From Hofstenia miamia (Eukaryota > Xenacoelomorpha > Acoela): DNA of 64,000 nucleotides. Shown one piece after another: positions 1 through 10,731 of this stretch. The translations under genes were made by a program, and so were the position numbers. How positions within the stretch are numbered: position 1 is the first letter of the stretch; each line of letters opens with the position of its first letter. A model generated the notes under the pieces. The model saw nothing but the letters and a program-made list of their open reading frames with translations, did no database searches and was not told the origin of the DNA. The DNA lies in the NCBI GenBank assembly GCA_004352715.1, contig SCFE01000102.1:1252280-1316279 (forward strand), given 5' to 3'.

Positions 1-808
1 ATAATTTCAATATTAGGTTGCTATCATTAGTTTTTTGTCCCCTCAATGGTGCTGATTTGTATTGCTCAAATTGAATTTGCAAGGGAAATGAATTATCTAG
101 CGTGATTTAACTATGTTGACAACTCTATTGTAAACAAAGGCAGGTAATGAATGCATTTTTGTATAAAACTGAGAGAAAGTGTAGAGAAAGGTTAATAGAT
201 TTTATCTAGCTTCAACTACTGTTTTACCTTCATATTTTATTTTTACTATTATTTTTTATATGAAAATAATTGCTTAAGTTTCAGTGACAATTTGGGAGTG
301 CTTTTTCAAGTACAGGGCAACATGTAGCTCCTGGAGGTCTTCTAGACTATTCAGCCCAAATTGTGGACCTATTAGGTTATGTATATTGTTAGATATAGGG
401 TAATAATAAACCTCTAGTTTGAAGCTCAACACGTACATGCACTTATACAACCTAACACTGTGATGATACTATCTAATAGTGAGATGAGAGATAATGAAAA
501 TGAGGACCTTTATTTTTTGATGTGAGAAAGAAATTAAAAGTGAGACAAATAGGGTAGCACCAGTCACTAAGGTAAAGCACTTTACTTCACTTGTGAGACT
601 GCACTTTGGCTGGAAGCCATATGAATTGGTCATCTTGGATTTTACCTAAAGTAATTAATTACTTGGATGAACTACTGATGTTATATCTATAAATTCTTTG
701 CTATTCTACTTTATGGAATTGGGCTGCTTTTGTATGAATGCTACTTAAACCTTTTGCAGAGTCAAATAGTTTTCTAGTTAAATTACCATACCAGCCCACG
801 ATTCTACA
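1..808 (+). repeat. Fam2 LTR, 5' end outside window
   Basis: Nearly complete LTR of the Ty3/gypsy family called Fam2 here. It ends in ATTCTACA at 808, the same terminus found at 5906, 32645 and 43123. The segment around 36-110 matches, inverted, the interior of the copies at 2196-2748 and 37198-38171. The stretch 468-490, which holds GATACTATC, is the uninterrupted version of the site where an LTR3 copy sits in the composite at 1034-2748. No internal Fam2 sequence follows directly, so it is a solo LTR or a truncated end. Confidence 0.75.
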
Positions 809-1033
809 CTAACATCATAATAACAACTTTAGTTATAAGTAATGAGTGACCAGATGCTCAGAAATAAAACTTACTTTGTTATTCTTATTACTAGATCCTT
901 TCAATATAAAAAAATAGGATTTGTGAAACTTTTTTTGAAATTTTGAATTTGTGAAAATTATAATATACCAGATAAGTAAATTTTTAAAATAATGTATTCA
1001 TGAATATTTTGAAAACTTGAAATTGACTGTTAA
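809..1033. other. short AT-rich spacer
   Basis: AT-rich sequence between the Fam2 LTR end and the LTR3 copy. I see no gene or repeat in it. Confidence 0.5.
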
Positions 1034-2195
1034 TGTAGCATCATCCAAAAAAGAATAGCTGCAAACAAAGGATTAACATCAAATGATTACAGTGATTAAA
1101 TATAATCAGAAATATGATTGTAAAATTTAGTTAATTATCCTATTCATTTTGTAAGATGCAACCAAGTTACAATATTGTGCAAATTAAGAGAAACATATTA
1201 GCTGATTAGGTAATATTTGACAAATTGCAATGAGCGAAATTACGCTTACATTTGAACAGCCATATTGGCAGAAGATTTATTTGAAATTCAAAATCGGCAG
1301 GTACTTAAAAATTTTTAAATAAATAGCTTTGAATTTAACGAGAAATTTGATGAACAATAAATTCTTCAGAGTTTATTTTATTTTCATTCTTCATTTATCT
1401 GGTTTGATTATTTAATAAAATGTGCAGCTAGGCAAGTTGTGTCTAGTAGTGGCTGGATTCCATCATGGGATCGATTCTCAGGGTCCTTGTGCCAGTCACG
1501 AAACCGCACTTAAGTTACGGTTAGGAGTTTTTTGATTCTCGCCTAGTCTGACTATCGATCACTACATGTATTAAATAATCAATGCTTGAAACGACTGGAA
1601 GGTCAACACCTAGGGATATTTATATAGTCTTAAATGTAGAAGACTCGACGATAATTGACCTGATAAATGACTTTGCATGTAGTACTAATAAATGTAGGTG
1701 TAGGAAACTGCAGTATTGTTACTTAAATAATTAAGCCGATAGTTTTTATGGTAATGGCTAACTTTATTATTATGCAGTTAGTGTCAATGCCCGGTTGCTT
1801 TATTAAATCAAAACAACAAACACTCTACAAATTGAGTTTAAGTCAGTTACAACTTTACTTGAGTACACGCACTGAGCTAACGTAAGGTACACATAATTAA
1901 TTCCAGTTGAGCTGAGGTGGTGCCGTGGACTCAACCATTGTTGTAGAAGAAGAGGAGCTGTGTTGTGGAGATCAGCTTCGGGCAGTGGCCCACAGAAGAA
2001 CTAAAGAGGAAACATCTGACCACTTCGTCACCTAAACAGTGATAGTTAGTACTCACTCACTTGATTAACATAACTAGTTAATAACAGAGGATAGTCTGAT
2101 GGTTCAACAATTTGGTAACACCACACCCGCGAATTACTAAGCACTCATTATCAGTAATCAGACACAGCGTAATAAGCTAGGTGGAGGATGTTACA
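1034..2195 (-). mobile_element. LTR3 solo LTR (about 1.16 kb)
   Basis: Read on the minus strand this starts TGTAACATCC and ends GATGCTACA, the TG...CA boundaries of an LTR. It is an inverted, roughly 90 percent identical copy of 31111-32258, with a third copy at 35157-36222. No internal coding region lies next to any copy, so LTR3 is known here only as solo LTRs. On its 5' side (2196-2748) it abuts a Fam2 LTR fragment; the 3' side (before 1034) is not Fam2, so this copy has no matching target duplication. Confidence 0.75.
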
Positions 2196-2748
2196 GTATC
2201 ATCACAGTGTTGTAATTTATATGTGCATGTATGTGTTGAACTTCAAATGAGAGGTTTATTATTACCCTATACCTAAACATATATATAACCTAAATGGTCC
2301 ACAATTTGGGCTGGATAATCTGAAAGACCTCCAGGAGCTATGTGTCGCCCTGCACTTGAAAAAGCACTCCCAAATTGTTGCCTAACTTAAGCAATTATTT
2401 TCATATTGAAAAATAATAAAAGGTAAATATGAAGGTAAAACAGTAGTTGAAGCTAGATAAAATCTATTAACCTTTCTCAACACATTCTCTCAGTTTTATA
2501 CAAAAAGGGGTTCATTACCTGCCTTTGTTTACACTTGAATTGTTAAAATAATTTAACCATGCTAGATAATTTGTTTCCCTTGTAAATTTAATTTGAGCAA
2601 TACAAATCAGCACCATCAAGGGGACAACAAACTAGAGATAGCCAACTAAGATCAAAATTAGAAATGTGATGTCATGCTGATGTAAATACAAAAATTAAAA
2701 TAAATACTCTATAATATTTCACCAATTTTTTCCCTGAGTGACTCTACA
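2196..2748 (-). repeat. Fam2 LTR, 5' part, inverted
   Basis: Inverted copy of the first half of the Fam2 LTR. Its minus-strand start is TGTAGAGTCACTC at 2748. It runs to 2196, where it is cut at GTGATGATAC by the LTR3 copy. The missing second half of such an interrupted LTR is seen next to the other LTR3 copy, at 32259-32645. Confidence 0.75.
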
Positions 2749-3539
2749 ATATCTGCATTTACTTGTCACCTCTAATTTCAACATTGGTTATACAATTAAT
2801 TATATTTAGATGAATTTAAGTTTTGTTATATGTTCAAATTCAGTTTTGAATATTTCTGATGATTTTACACATGAAAATTCTGACTGTTGCAGACTACCTG
2901 TTTTTATTTATTCATATAACAATGGTGAGTTGTTATTAATATTTACTAGTTTTGTTCATATAAAAATGTGTATGAATATTCATTTTGTTTCCTAGAAAGT
3001 AAATTTTGATTACATCTTATCTTTGACTTTACTTTAATTAAATTATGCTTTTCTCAACAATCTCATATTAATTAAAGGGTACCTAGAAATGGTACAGCTT
3101 GACTAGGTGTATGAATAGAGCTTTGCTGTAATGAATTTCATTCATTATTGAAAATTGTTATTATTGCTACCACCTAAATAGCATTTGTTGAGGAATGCAC
3201 CAAGCTTAGGTTTTTATTTAGCACATAGATTTCATTACACTACACCCAAGAATATTAGGGATTCTCTTTCTCTCTCACTCTCTCCCTCTCTGGGATAGGG
3301 CTCTAGTCTTACATGACTCTTTCACGAGGTTGTCTGTTTAGAGTCAACTGAGCATGGCCACTCTTCCCTCTCTCAATCTCCAGTTACTCTTTACTTTTAA
3401 TATGAAAGAGTATTATGGCAGGAGAAGGTAATTATTTACTATAGCACCAGCAAATCCATGCTCAAAACAAATCCTTCTTTATATAATAAATTAGAAACAT
3501 TACTGATTTCCATGCTGATGCTACAATATATATATATAT
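2749..3539. other. non-coding; CT-rich and TA-rich patches
   Basis: No supported gene; a 61-codon open frame at 2810-2995 looks like chance. A CT-rich microsatellite lies at about 3259-3297. A short (TA)n stretch at 3526-3539 directly precedes the Fam2 LTR start at 3540. Confidence 0.6.
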
Positions 3540-3687
3540 TGTAGAGTCACTCGGGGAATTTTCGTGATTATTATTTATTTTTTATCCTTTTTGTATTAAC
3601 GTCATTATGACGTAGGAGTTATTTCGAGCTCAGGTTTATGAAAGAAATTATGTCCCCTTGATGGTGCTAAACGTGTTGCTCAAATTG
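3540..3687 (+). repeat. Fam2 5' LTR, start only
   Basis: Begins TGTAGAGTCACTC, the Fam2 LTR start. It continues through the CCCCTTGATGGTGCT motif shared with about 40-55 and breaks at a single n at 3687. The rest of the LTR is missing here; a detached LTR end appears at 5784-5906. Confidence 0.7.
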
Positions 3688-3785
3688 NAAAAAATACAAT
3701 CCCATAACTTCCAATTCGTAAGCAGAAAAGAATGGGAGCTACAAACTTCACCAACCCAGGACAANNNNNNNNNNNNNNNNNNNNN

Positions 3786-3927
3786 GTAGATTCCTTGAGC
3801 AAAACCAACTCTTGCAAGACAAAAATAAGATGTTAGAAAGGACAAATTGGCAGCTAATACAGGATAACGATATACAAGCTGCAGAGATACTACAACTCAA
3901 AGGTCAAATAACTCGACTTGAGGCAAA
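3786..3927 (+). pseudogene. Fam2 gag coiled-coil fragment
   Basis: About 47 codons between two N-gaps encode a Gln/Leu/Glu-rich heptad-like segment (LQDKNKMLERTNWQ, then LQLKGQITRLEA). This resembles the coiled-coil region that precedes capsid in both gag genes of this window. It does not overlap the gag sequence at 6743 onward and may come from another copy. Confidence 0.5.
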
Positions 3928-4918
3928 NNNNNNNNNNNNNNNNNNNNNNNNNNNNNNNNNNNNNNNNNNNNNNNNNNNNNNNNNNNNNNNNNNNNNNNNN
4001 NNNNNNNNNNNNNNNNNNNNNNNNNNNNNNNNNNNNNNNNNNNNNNNNNNNNNNNNNNNNNNNNNNNNNNNNNNNNNNNNNNNNNNNNNNNNNNNNNNNN
4101 NNNNNNNNNNNNNNNNNNNNNNNNNNNNNNNNNNNNNNNNNNNNNNNNNNNNNNNNNNNNNNNNNNNNNNNNNNNNNNNNNNNNNNNNNNNNNNNNNNNN
4201 NNNNNNNNNNNNNNNNNNNNNNNNNNNNNNNNNNNNNNNNNNNNNNNNNNNNNNNNNNNNNNNNNNNNNNNNNNNNNNNNNNNNNNNNNNNNNNNNNNNN
4301 NNNNNNNNNNNNNNNNNNNNNNNNNNNNNNNNNNNNNNNNNNNNNNNNNNNNNNNNNNNNNNNNNNNNNNNNNNNNNNNNNNNNNNNNNNNNNNNNNNNN
4401 NNNNNNNNNNNNNNNNNNNNNNNNNNNNNNNNNNNNNNNNNNNNNNNNNNNNNNNNNNNNNNNNNNNNNNNNNNNNNNNNNNNNNNNNNNNNNNNNNNNN
4501 NNNNNNNNNNNNNNNNNNNNNNNNNNNNNNNNNNNNNNNNNNNNNNNNNNNNNNNNNNNNNNNNNNNNNNNNNNNNNNNNNNNNNNNNNNNNNNNNNNNN
4601 NNNNNNNNNNNNNNNNNNNNNNNNNNNNNNNNNNNNNNNNNNNNNNNNNNNNNNNNNNNNNNNNNNNNNNNNNNNNNNNNNNNNNNNNNNNNNNNNNNNN
4701 NNNNNNNNNNNNNNNNNNNNNNNNNNNNNNNNNNNNNNNNNNNNNNNNNNNNNNNNNNNNNNNNNNNNNNNNNNNNNNNNNNNNNNNNNNNNNNNNNNNN
4801 NNNNNNNNNNNNNNNNNNNNNNNNNNNNNNNNCCACATGGCCGACTCGAGGGATAGTGGACAAACACCATCCAAGTCGCGAGTACTCCCAAAGGCCGACT
4901 CAAGGGTGCTGGGACGAA

Positions 4919-5782
4919 NAATACTCAACATGTTGCATACCAGAAGATGGAAATGCAAATGCTAGAATCCACTGTTGCAATGGAATTACAAATTCACGAG
5001 TTAAAAACTCAGATGGCTAAGTTGGAAGAAGCTAACCTCTTAAAATTCCCAGTTGATGAATTTGTTACTCATGCTACATTAAATGAAGCTTTAGGGGATT
5101 TGCCCGAGAAGATCACTGATCAATTCGCCCAGATGATTCAATCTGGAGAAGGTAGAAATTCAACCCCCACTTGCCTGAGTGCACCCATGCCTTCACCATG
5201 CTATTAAAGTAAGGTGATGATTCCACCCACTTCAGTGTCATCTTGCATCACTTCGCTTGTGTCATCTAATCTTGCATTTACTCAAGCTACTCAAGCATCT
5301 ATCGCTACTGTTGTTACCCCTTCCAGAGAATTCATCACCCCTGTCCACTTGCAGCCTCCTTGTATTTCCACAGTAACTACTGCAAAAGAACATATTACTG
5401 ATACAATGAGTCTAGTAAATGGCACCACCTCAGATAAGCAACCCTGATTTCGTAGTTCGATTCTTCCTGTTGAGACTCCTGGACAAATACTGGTGCATAG
5501 TAAACATTCAGTCTTACCTAAATTCACTGGACAAATTGACACAGTTTCACAATCTTTTGAGGAGTGGTTTTTTCTGTTTGAGCTCCACATGAAACAGTAT
5601 AAAACATCTCAAGAAGATGCTGTATCACAATTCCCACTATATTTAAGTGGGCTAGCATACAATCAATACATGATGTTGGATAGGAATATCAAGACTGATT
5701 ATCAACTGTTAGTTGGATTTTTTGAGGATCACTACAAGGCCCCTCATATAAAACACCAATACAAGACTCTGCTCTGTGATAT
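4919..5782 (+). pseudogene. Duplicated Fam2 gag fragment (probable assembly duplicate)
   Basis: This 0.86-kb block is almost identical to 6929-7791, including the same in-frame TAA and TGA stops; I noticed one difference, TCGCTT against TTGCTT. It starts and ends at single n bases. Shared nonsense mutations in a block bounded by n are better explained by one locus assembled twice than by two insertions. It encodes the coiled coil and the first part of the capsid-like region (VLPKFTGQIDT...). Confidence 0.8.
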
Positions 5783-5783
5783 N

Positions 5784-5906
5784 TTACCAATGTTTATATT
5801 AGTTTTCTCTTTATCTGTTTTCCCAGAATCGGGGCTGTTGTTTTCTATGTTAAACCTTCTGCAGAGTCAAATAGTTTCTAGTATAATTACAGCCCGCGAT
5901 TCTACA
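5784..5906 (+). repeat. Fam2 LTR 3' end
   Basis: Last about 120 bp of the Fam2 LTR, ending GATTCTACA and matching the ends at 808 and 32645. It is joined through an n at 5783 to a gag fragment and followed by a primer-binding-like sequence. It is therefore the true 5' LTR end of a Fam2 copy, displaced from its start. Confidence 0.75.
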
Positions 5907-5922
5907 TGGCAACCATGGCAGG
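5907..5922 (+). promoter_or_regulatory. Fam2 primer binding site (PBS)
   Basis: TGGCAACCATGGCAGG follows the LTR end directly. It is a diverged version of the Fam1 PBS TGGCGACCGTGACAGG, which fits the 3' end of a metazoan tRNA-Arg. As in Fam1, the LTR/PBS junction creates an ATG, but here that frame closes after 7 codons. Confidence 0.65.
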
Positions 5923-6334
5923 AACCTGACGTGATAACAACATATTCTTGGTTATCTCTTTTGATGGTTTGGATTTGGTTTTGGTTTAGCTTTGGTGCTT
6001 GTCAGCTGGGATAGTTGTTTCCCCTGACGGCAGTTGGATTTCAGTGCAAATCTACCAACTGATGTATGCAGATCCTTCTTCTCTCCATTGGAAGGGCGAT
6101 CACGATTTTTTAAGTGTTCTGCTTAGTTTATGTTTGTGTTTTACTTTTTACAATTCTGCTTTTTGTCTCAGTGCTTTATGTGTTGGATTTATTACCAAGC
6201 GCCACTGTAATCCCAAATTTGGGTTTGGATGCTGTGATTTTTATGAGCTGTGTGTCTCTTCTGTGGTTGGGAAGTGCTCCCAGATGTCCGTTATCATAGT
6301 TATTATTTCTTGTTATTTGTTTTGCAGAGTAATG
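5923..6334 (+). other. Fam2 leader with possible spliced intron
   Basis: Leader between the PBS and the first plausible gag ATG at 6332. A T-rich tract ending in TTTTGCAG at 6320-6327 looks like a 3' splice site, 4 nt before ATGGATTCTGC. I cannot point to a unique donor. The frames opening through this region (5999-6727) are not protein-like before 6332. Confidence 0.35.
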
Positions 6335-6409
6335 GATTCTGCTAGCACTAGTCGAAAGCATCAGGAAATTCAGACATTTTCTAATCGGAAAAGAGTTTCG
6401 AGTACGCAC

Positions 6410-6521
6410 CAACAACAGTGGCCTCGCGTGGCTCATGAAATTCTCAGGAGACAAATCAGGCATTGTATATCGATGGATAGAATATCTCAACGAATTTACA
6501 TTCACAATAGAACATTGCAAG
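6410..6521 (+). pseudogene. Misplaced RNase H fragment of a gypsy pol
   Basis: In one frame this stretch reads LAWLMKFSGDKSGIVYRWIE and continues as EYLNEFTFTIEHCK. That matches the RNase H end of the Fam1 pol (residues about 500-531) and of Fam2 at about 11222-11325. It is out of place between the gag start and the gag coiled coil, and ends at an n at 6522. It is a chimeric join or a nested fragment. Confidence 0.65.
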
Positions 6522-6531
6522 NTACAGTTAC

Positions 6532-8290
6532 TTATTCTCCTACTTTTGGGACTCCTCTGAGTGTCCCCTGTGTAAGTGTTGGCAACCAGGACGTTGCCCC
6601 TTGCACCCTTGGATTGTTGTTAAATTTCTGTCCTTTAACTTCTACCCGAACAGCTCAACATCAAGATCATCTTGCATCAACTAGTCCATATCCATGCGAG
6701 GGTACTAGCAGCCCCAACATCCAGTGACAGCTTTGCAGAGTCTTGAATACGCAAAATGCTCCTCCCATTCCATTTCGTCCTGATAATCATGGTGACAATG
6801 TGATGAACTCCTTGCCACATTTTGATACTCAACAGATGGAAATTGAGCACCTGAAAGATGCATTATCACAGCAAGTAGCTATGAGAATGGATAGTGAGCG
6901 TCAGGTCGAATTTCTCCAAGCCAAATTGAATACTCAACATGTTGCATACCAGAAGATGGAAATGCAAATGCTAGAATCCACTGTTGCAATGGAATTACAA
7001 ATTCACGAGTTAAAAACTCAGATGGCTAAGTTGGAAGAAGCTAACCTCTTAAAATTCCCAGTTGATGAATTTGTTACTCATGCTACATTAAATGAAGCTT
7101 TAGGGGATTTGCCCGAGAAGATCACTGATCAATTCGCCCAGATGATTCAATCTGGAGAAGGTAGAAATTCAACCCCCACTTGCCTGAGTGCACCCATGCC
7201 TTCACCATGCTATTAAAGTAAGGTGATGATTCCACCCACTTCAGTGTCATCTTGCATCACTTTGCTTGTGTCATCTAATCTTGCATTTACTCAAGCTACT
7301 CAAGCATCTATCGCTACTGTTGTTACCCCTTCCAGAGAATTCATCACCCCTGTCCACTTGCAGCCTCCTTGTATTTCCACAGTAACTACTGCAAAAGAAC
7401 ATATTACTGATACAATGAGTCTAGTAAATGGCACCACCTCAGATAAGCAACCCTGATTTCGTAGTTCGATTCTTCCTGTTGAGACTCCTGGACAAATACT
7501 GGTGCATAGTAAACATTCAGTCTTACCTAAATTCACTGGACAAATTGACACAGTTTCACAATCTTTTGAGGAGTGGTTTTTTCTGTTTGAGCTCCACATG
7601 AAACAGTATAAAACATCTCAAGAAGATGCTGTATCACAATTCCCACTATATTTAAGTGGGCTAGCATACAATCAATACATGATGTTGGATAGGAATATCA
7701 AGACTGATTATCAACTGTTAGTTGGATTTTTTGAGGATCACTACAAGGCCCCTCATATAAAACACCAATACAAGACTCTGCTCTGTGATATGTCTTTTAA
7801 GAGAGGGGATGATATTCGTAATTATATTACGCAAGTTGAGAGACTTTTCCGATTAAGTAGCTTGTCTCCCGAATACTCTCGGCATGATTTATTCTCCTAT
7901 ATTTGCAGAGGTTTTCCCCCTTCAATTCGTAGTCACTTGGAGATGAAATGCGACCCAGAGGAGAGTTTGCACAAGATTATACAAAAGGCAATTAGTGTTG
8001 TTTACATGATTTATAACTCGACCAGAATCGATAAAGATCTGCATGAACTATCTGGAACAACCATAAGACATGAATCCAAGAAAACAGTCTTGAAGAAAGA
8101 TTTCGACATGGCGTCAGTAAGGTGTTTTCGATGTGGTGAGAAAGGACATTTTAAATCTAATTGTAAGGCGAAGATCCAAATTGTTGCTGAAGGTGATTGT
8201 TTCTTGGTGGATGATCATGATCTTGCTACATCTGTTTCCAATACCTTGTTAGTTGATTTGACAGAGAACCAGTCCCCACAGTTAATTTAA
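6532..8290 (+). pseudogene. gag: Fam2 gag (nucleocapsid/capsid), with nonsense mutations
   Basis: One frame runs from about 6532 to 8290 with internal stops at 6725-6727 (TGA), 7214-7216 (TAA) and 7454-7456 (TGA). In order it shows a Ser/Pro/Thr-rich N-terminus, a coiled coil (about 6830-7080), a linker, a capsid-like region opening with VLPKFTGQID, and a CCHC zinc knuckle CFRCGEKGHFKSNC near 8125-8170. The capsid region is clearly homologous to the intact Fam1 gag at 61335-62948 (VLPKFTGRVD, FPLYLSG, YMSQVERLL against YITQVERLF). The likely product would coat and package the element RNA. The protease frame follows at -1 relative to this frame. Confidence 0.8.
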
Positions 8291-8895
8291 ATGGAGCGCC
8301 GACTCCTTCAAAACGTGCACAGGACATACTGGTTATCACGAATCTGATAAGGAAAAACCTAATTCCTGTGGAAATGAATGGACGAATTATTAATGCCACT
8401 ATCAACACTGGGGCTGCAGCTTCAATCATAAGCAATGAATGCTGTAAAGACATTTGCTTCACCCGTGATTCATTAAATCCATTATCTGATCTGAAACTCA
8501 TTGATGCATCAGGAAATTCAATTTCATTGAAAGGGAAATTACGAAATGCCGCATTAAAGATTCACGCTGAACAGTTTGAAGTCGACCTCATTGTCATCAA
8601 TACAGCTAACTATCAACTGCCATACAATTTGATTCTGGGTAATGACTTCCTTGAGAGGAATGCATGCGTGATCGATTATAAAAATAACACGATATCCATA
8701 AAAGATCAAGATGCCACGCAGTTAGCTATGATTCCTGACCGGGAAGTTGTGTTTAATTTATCTGATTCTGTCAACTTAGAAGCGAAGCACTGGACCTGAA
8801 TCGCCATGTTCTTGGATTCAGAGATGAATGGAGACGTGATGATAGTGGGCCAAAGAGGCAAATATATTAAAGGTATCTCTTTTTCACCTGATCTC
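8266..8895 (+). pseudogene. Fam2 retropepsin protease with Asn in place of the catalytic Asp
   Basis: A frame overlapping the gag end (-1 relative to gag) runs NLNGAPTPSKRAQDILV and on to 8799. It contains the retropepsin flap-side motif LILGNDFLE. The active-site motif reads INTGAAAS where retropepsins have DTGA or DSGA, so the catalytic Asp is replaced by Asn (GAC to AAC, in an ATC-GAC context compatible with CpG decay). A TGA at 8797-8799 interrupts the link to RT; the frame continues to the n at 8895 and resumes at 9388. This copy would not yield an active protease. Confidence 0.75.
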
Positions 8896-9386
8896 NTTTC
8901 TAGAGAAGATTGAGACACCCAGGAGCAGAAAAGATGTGCAGAGGTTAATGGGATTTCTAAATTACTACAGAATGTTTATCCCTGATTTGGCCGAGAAAAC
9001 AAAATCCATAACTCAACTACTTAAGAAGTCTCACGAGTTCAAATGGACCTGGACTGAACAGGAAGCTTTAGAAGGAATCAAAACCGAGTTACAAAAAATA
9101 CCATCGCTAAATACTCTGGACTACGACAAGGATTTCATCGTGGACTGTGATGCAAGTGCTGTGGCCATCAGTGGCGTGTTAAGCCAGGAGATAAACGGAA
9201 TCAAAAGCCTGGTTCAATATTTTAGCAGAAAACTACGAGCAGCTGAGAAGAATTACAGTGCAACCAAATGTGAGATGTTAGCATTAGAGGAGTTGCTCAA
9301 GAAATTCCGATATTTTATTTTAGGTCGAAAGTTCATTGTGCGCACAGATAATAGCGCACTAGCCTGGCTTAAGAAATTTTCAGGAG
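8896..9386 (+). pseudogene. Misplaced Fam2 RT-thumb/RNase H segment
   Basis: This 491-bp block is bounded by single n bases and is a slightly diverged version of about 10770-11255. It encodes QRLMGFLNYYRMFIPDLAEK through the RNase H motifs VDCDASAVAI and VRTDNSALAWL. It splits the protease-RT linker: GGCAAATATATTAAAGG occurs on both sides of it. Unlike the in-place copy, its reading frame is open throughout, so it probably comes from another, better preserved Fam2 copy. Confidence 0.75.
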
Positions 9387-9387
9387 N

Positions 9388-10404
9388 GCAAATATATTAA
9401 AGGTATCTCTTTTTCACCTGATCTCTGCAAGGTAATTTCAGGAAAAACTTATGTCACTATCCTTAATGGGTCAATGCATCCAGTACGTTTTAAAGAATCT
9501 GATCTACAAAGCATCGGAGTACCAGTTAGGGTTGAGAGTGTCGAAACCTCCTGTTTGTCCATATGTACCGCCATCCATGATCTAGAAGAGTTATCTAGTG
9601 TTAGGATCCCTATGGTAAACCATGAAACCCATCCACATCTAAATGATACAGATAAAAGGTCACTCATTTTGATACTTCAAAGCAAGAGTGAAGTCTTTAA
9701 TTATGGGACAATCAGCGTGGGGCAAGCAATCAGCAAAGAACATGCTATTGAGGTGAAGCAGGATAAGCTGATTTGATTACCTGTTTGCCAGGAACCGGAA
9801 AATCTCAAATCAGAGTACTAGAAAATTTTAAAGGATCTAATCAAGAGTGGAATAATTCAGGGAAGCAACAGTCCCTATGCTGCCCCCACAGTGTTTATTC
9901 AACAAGGGAAAAATACAGGCTATGTATTGATTTTCGGAAATTAAACGATATTACGATCAAGGACGCTTACCCATTGCCTTGAATTGAGGACCTGTTATAT
10001 GATGCCAGTAAATATAAGTTTTTCTCCTGCCTAGATCTCTGTAAAGCTTACTGGCAGGTGCTGATGCGTCAGTCCAACATTCAAAAGACTGCATTCATTA
10101 CACCATATGGCCTATATGAATGGAAATATATGGCTTTCAGGTTATGTAATGCCCCTGCGACTTTTCAGCACTATGTAACCAAAGTCCTAACCAATAATTC
10201 CAACATTCTCAAACCCGGTATTTCGGCATATATTGATGACATTCTTGTAGCGAGTGAGACTTTTGATGAACATCTTGAGAAATTGAACCAGACTTTGGAA
10301 CTGTTGCAGAAAGCCAGACTTAAGGTGAATGGAAATAAATGCTCTCTGGCACAACTTAAAGTTACGTTTCTTGGCAGAGTGATAGAACATGGAAGAATCT
10401 CAAT
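9388..10404 (+). pseudogene. pol: Fam2 reverse transcriptase, broken by stops
   Basis: Linker and RT domain of a Ty3/gypsy pol. Visible motifs are KYRLCIDFRKLND, FFSCLDLCKAYWQV (first catalytic Asp), TAFITPYGLYEW, CNAPATFQHYV and AYIDDILVAS, with the YIDD catalytic pair intact. Compared with the intact Fam1 pol, TGA stops at 9774-9776 and 9980-9982 stand where Fam1 has Arg (IRLP and PLPRID), consistent with CGA-to-TGA decay. Frame changes also occur around 9776-9900. The segment ends at a 327-N gap whose two edges share the same 17 bases (10388-10404 and 10732-10748), so the true gap is probably small or absent. Confidence 0.85.
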
Positions 10405-10731
10405 NNNNNNNNNNNNNNNNNNNNNNNNNNNNNNNNNNNNNNNNNNNNNNNNNNNNNNNNNNNNNNNNNNNNNNNNNNNNNNNNNNNNNNNNNNNNNNNN
10501 NNNNNNNNNNNNNNNNNNNNNNNNNNNNNNNNNNNNNNNNNNNNNNNNNNNNNNNNNNNNNNNNNNNNNNNNNNNNNNNNNNNNNNNNNNNNNNNNNNNN
10601 NNNNNNNNNNNNNNNNNNNNNNNNNNNNNNNNNNNNNNNNNNNNNNNNNNNNNNNNNNNNNNNNNNNNNNNNNNNNNNNNNNNNNNNNNNNNNNNNNNNN
10701 NNNNNNNNNNNNNNNNNNNNNNNNNNNNNNN

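Noticed and set aside
3890-4903. Long open frames on both strands through 3812-5020
   Set aside because: They consist almost entirely of N; an open frame across a gap is meaningless.
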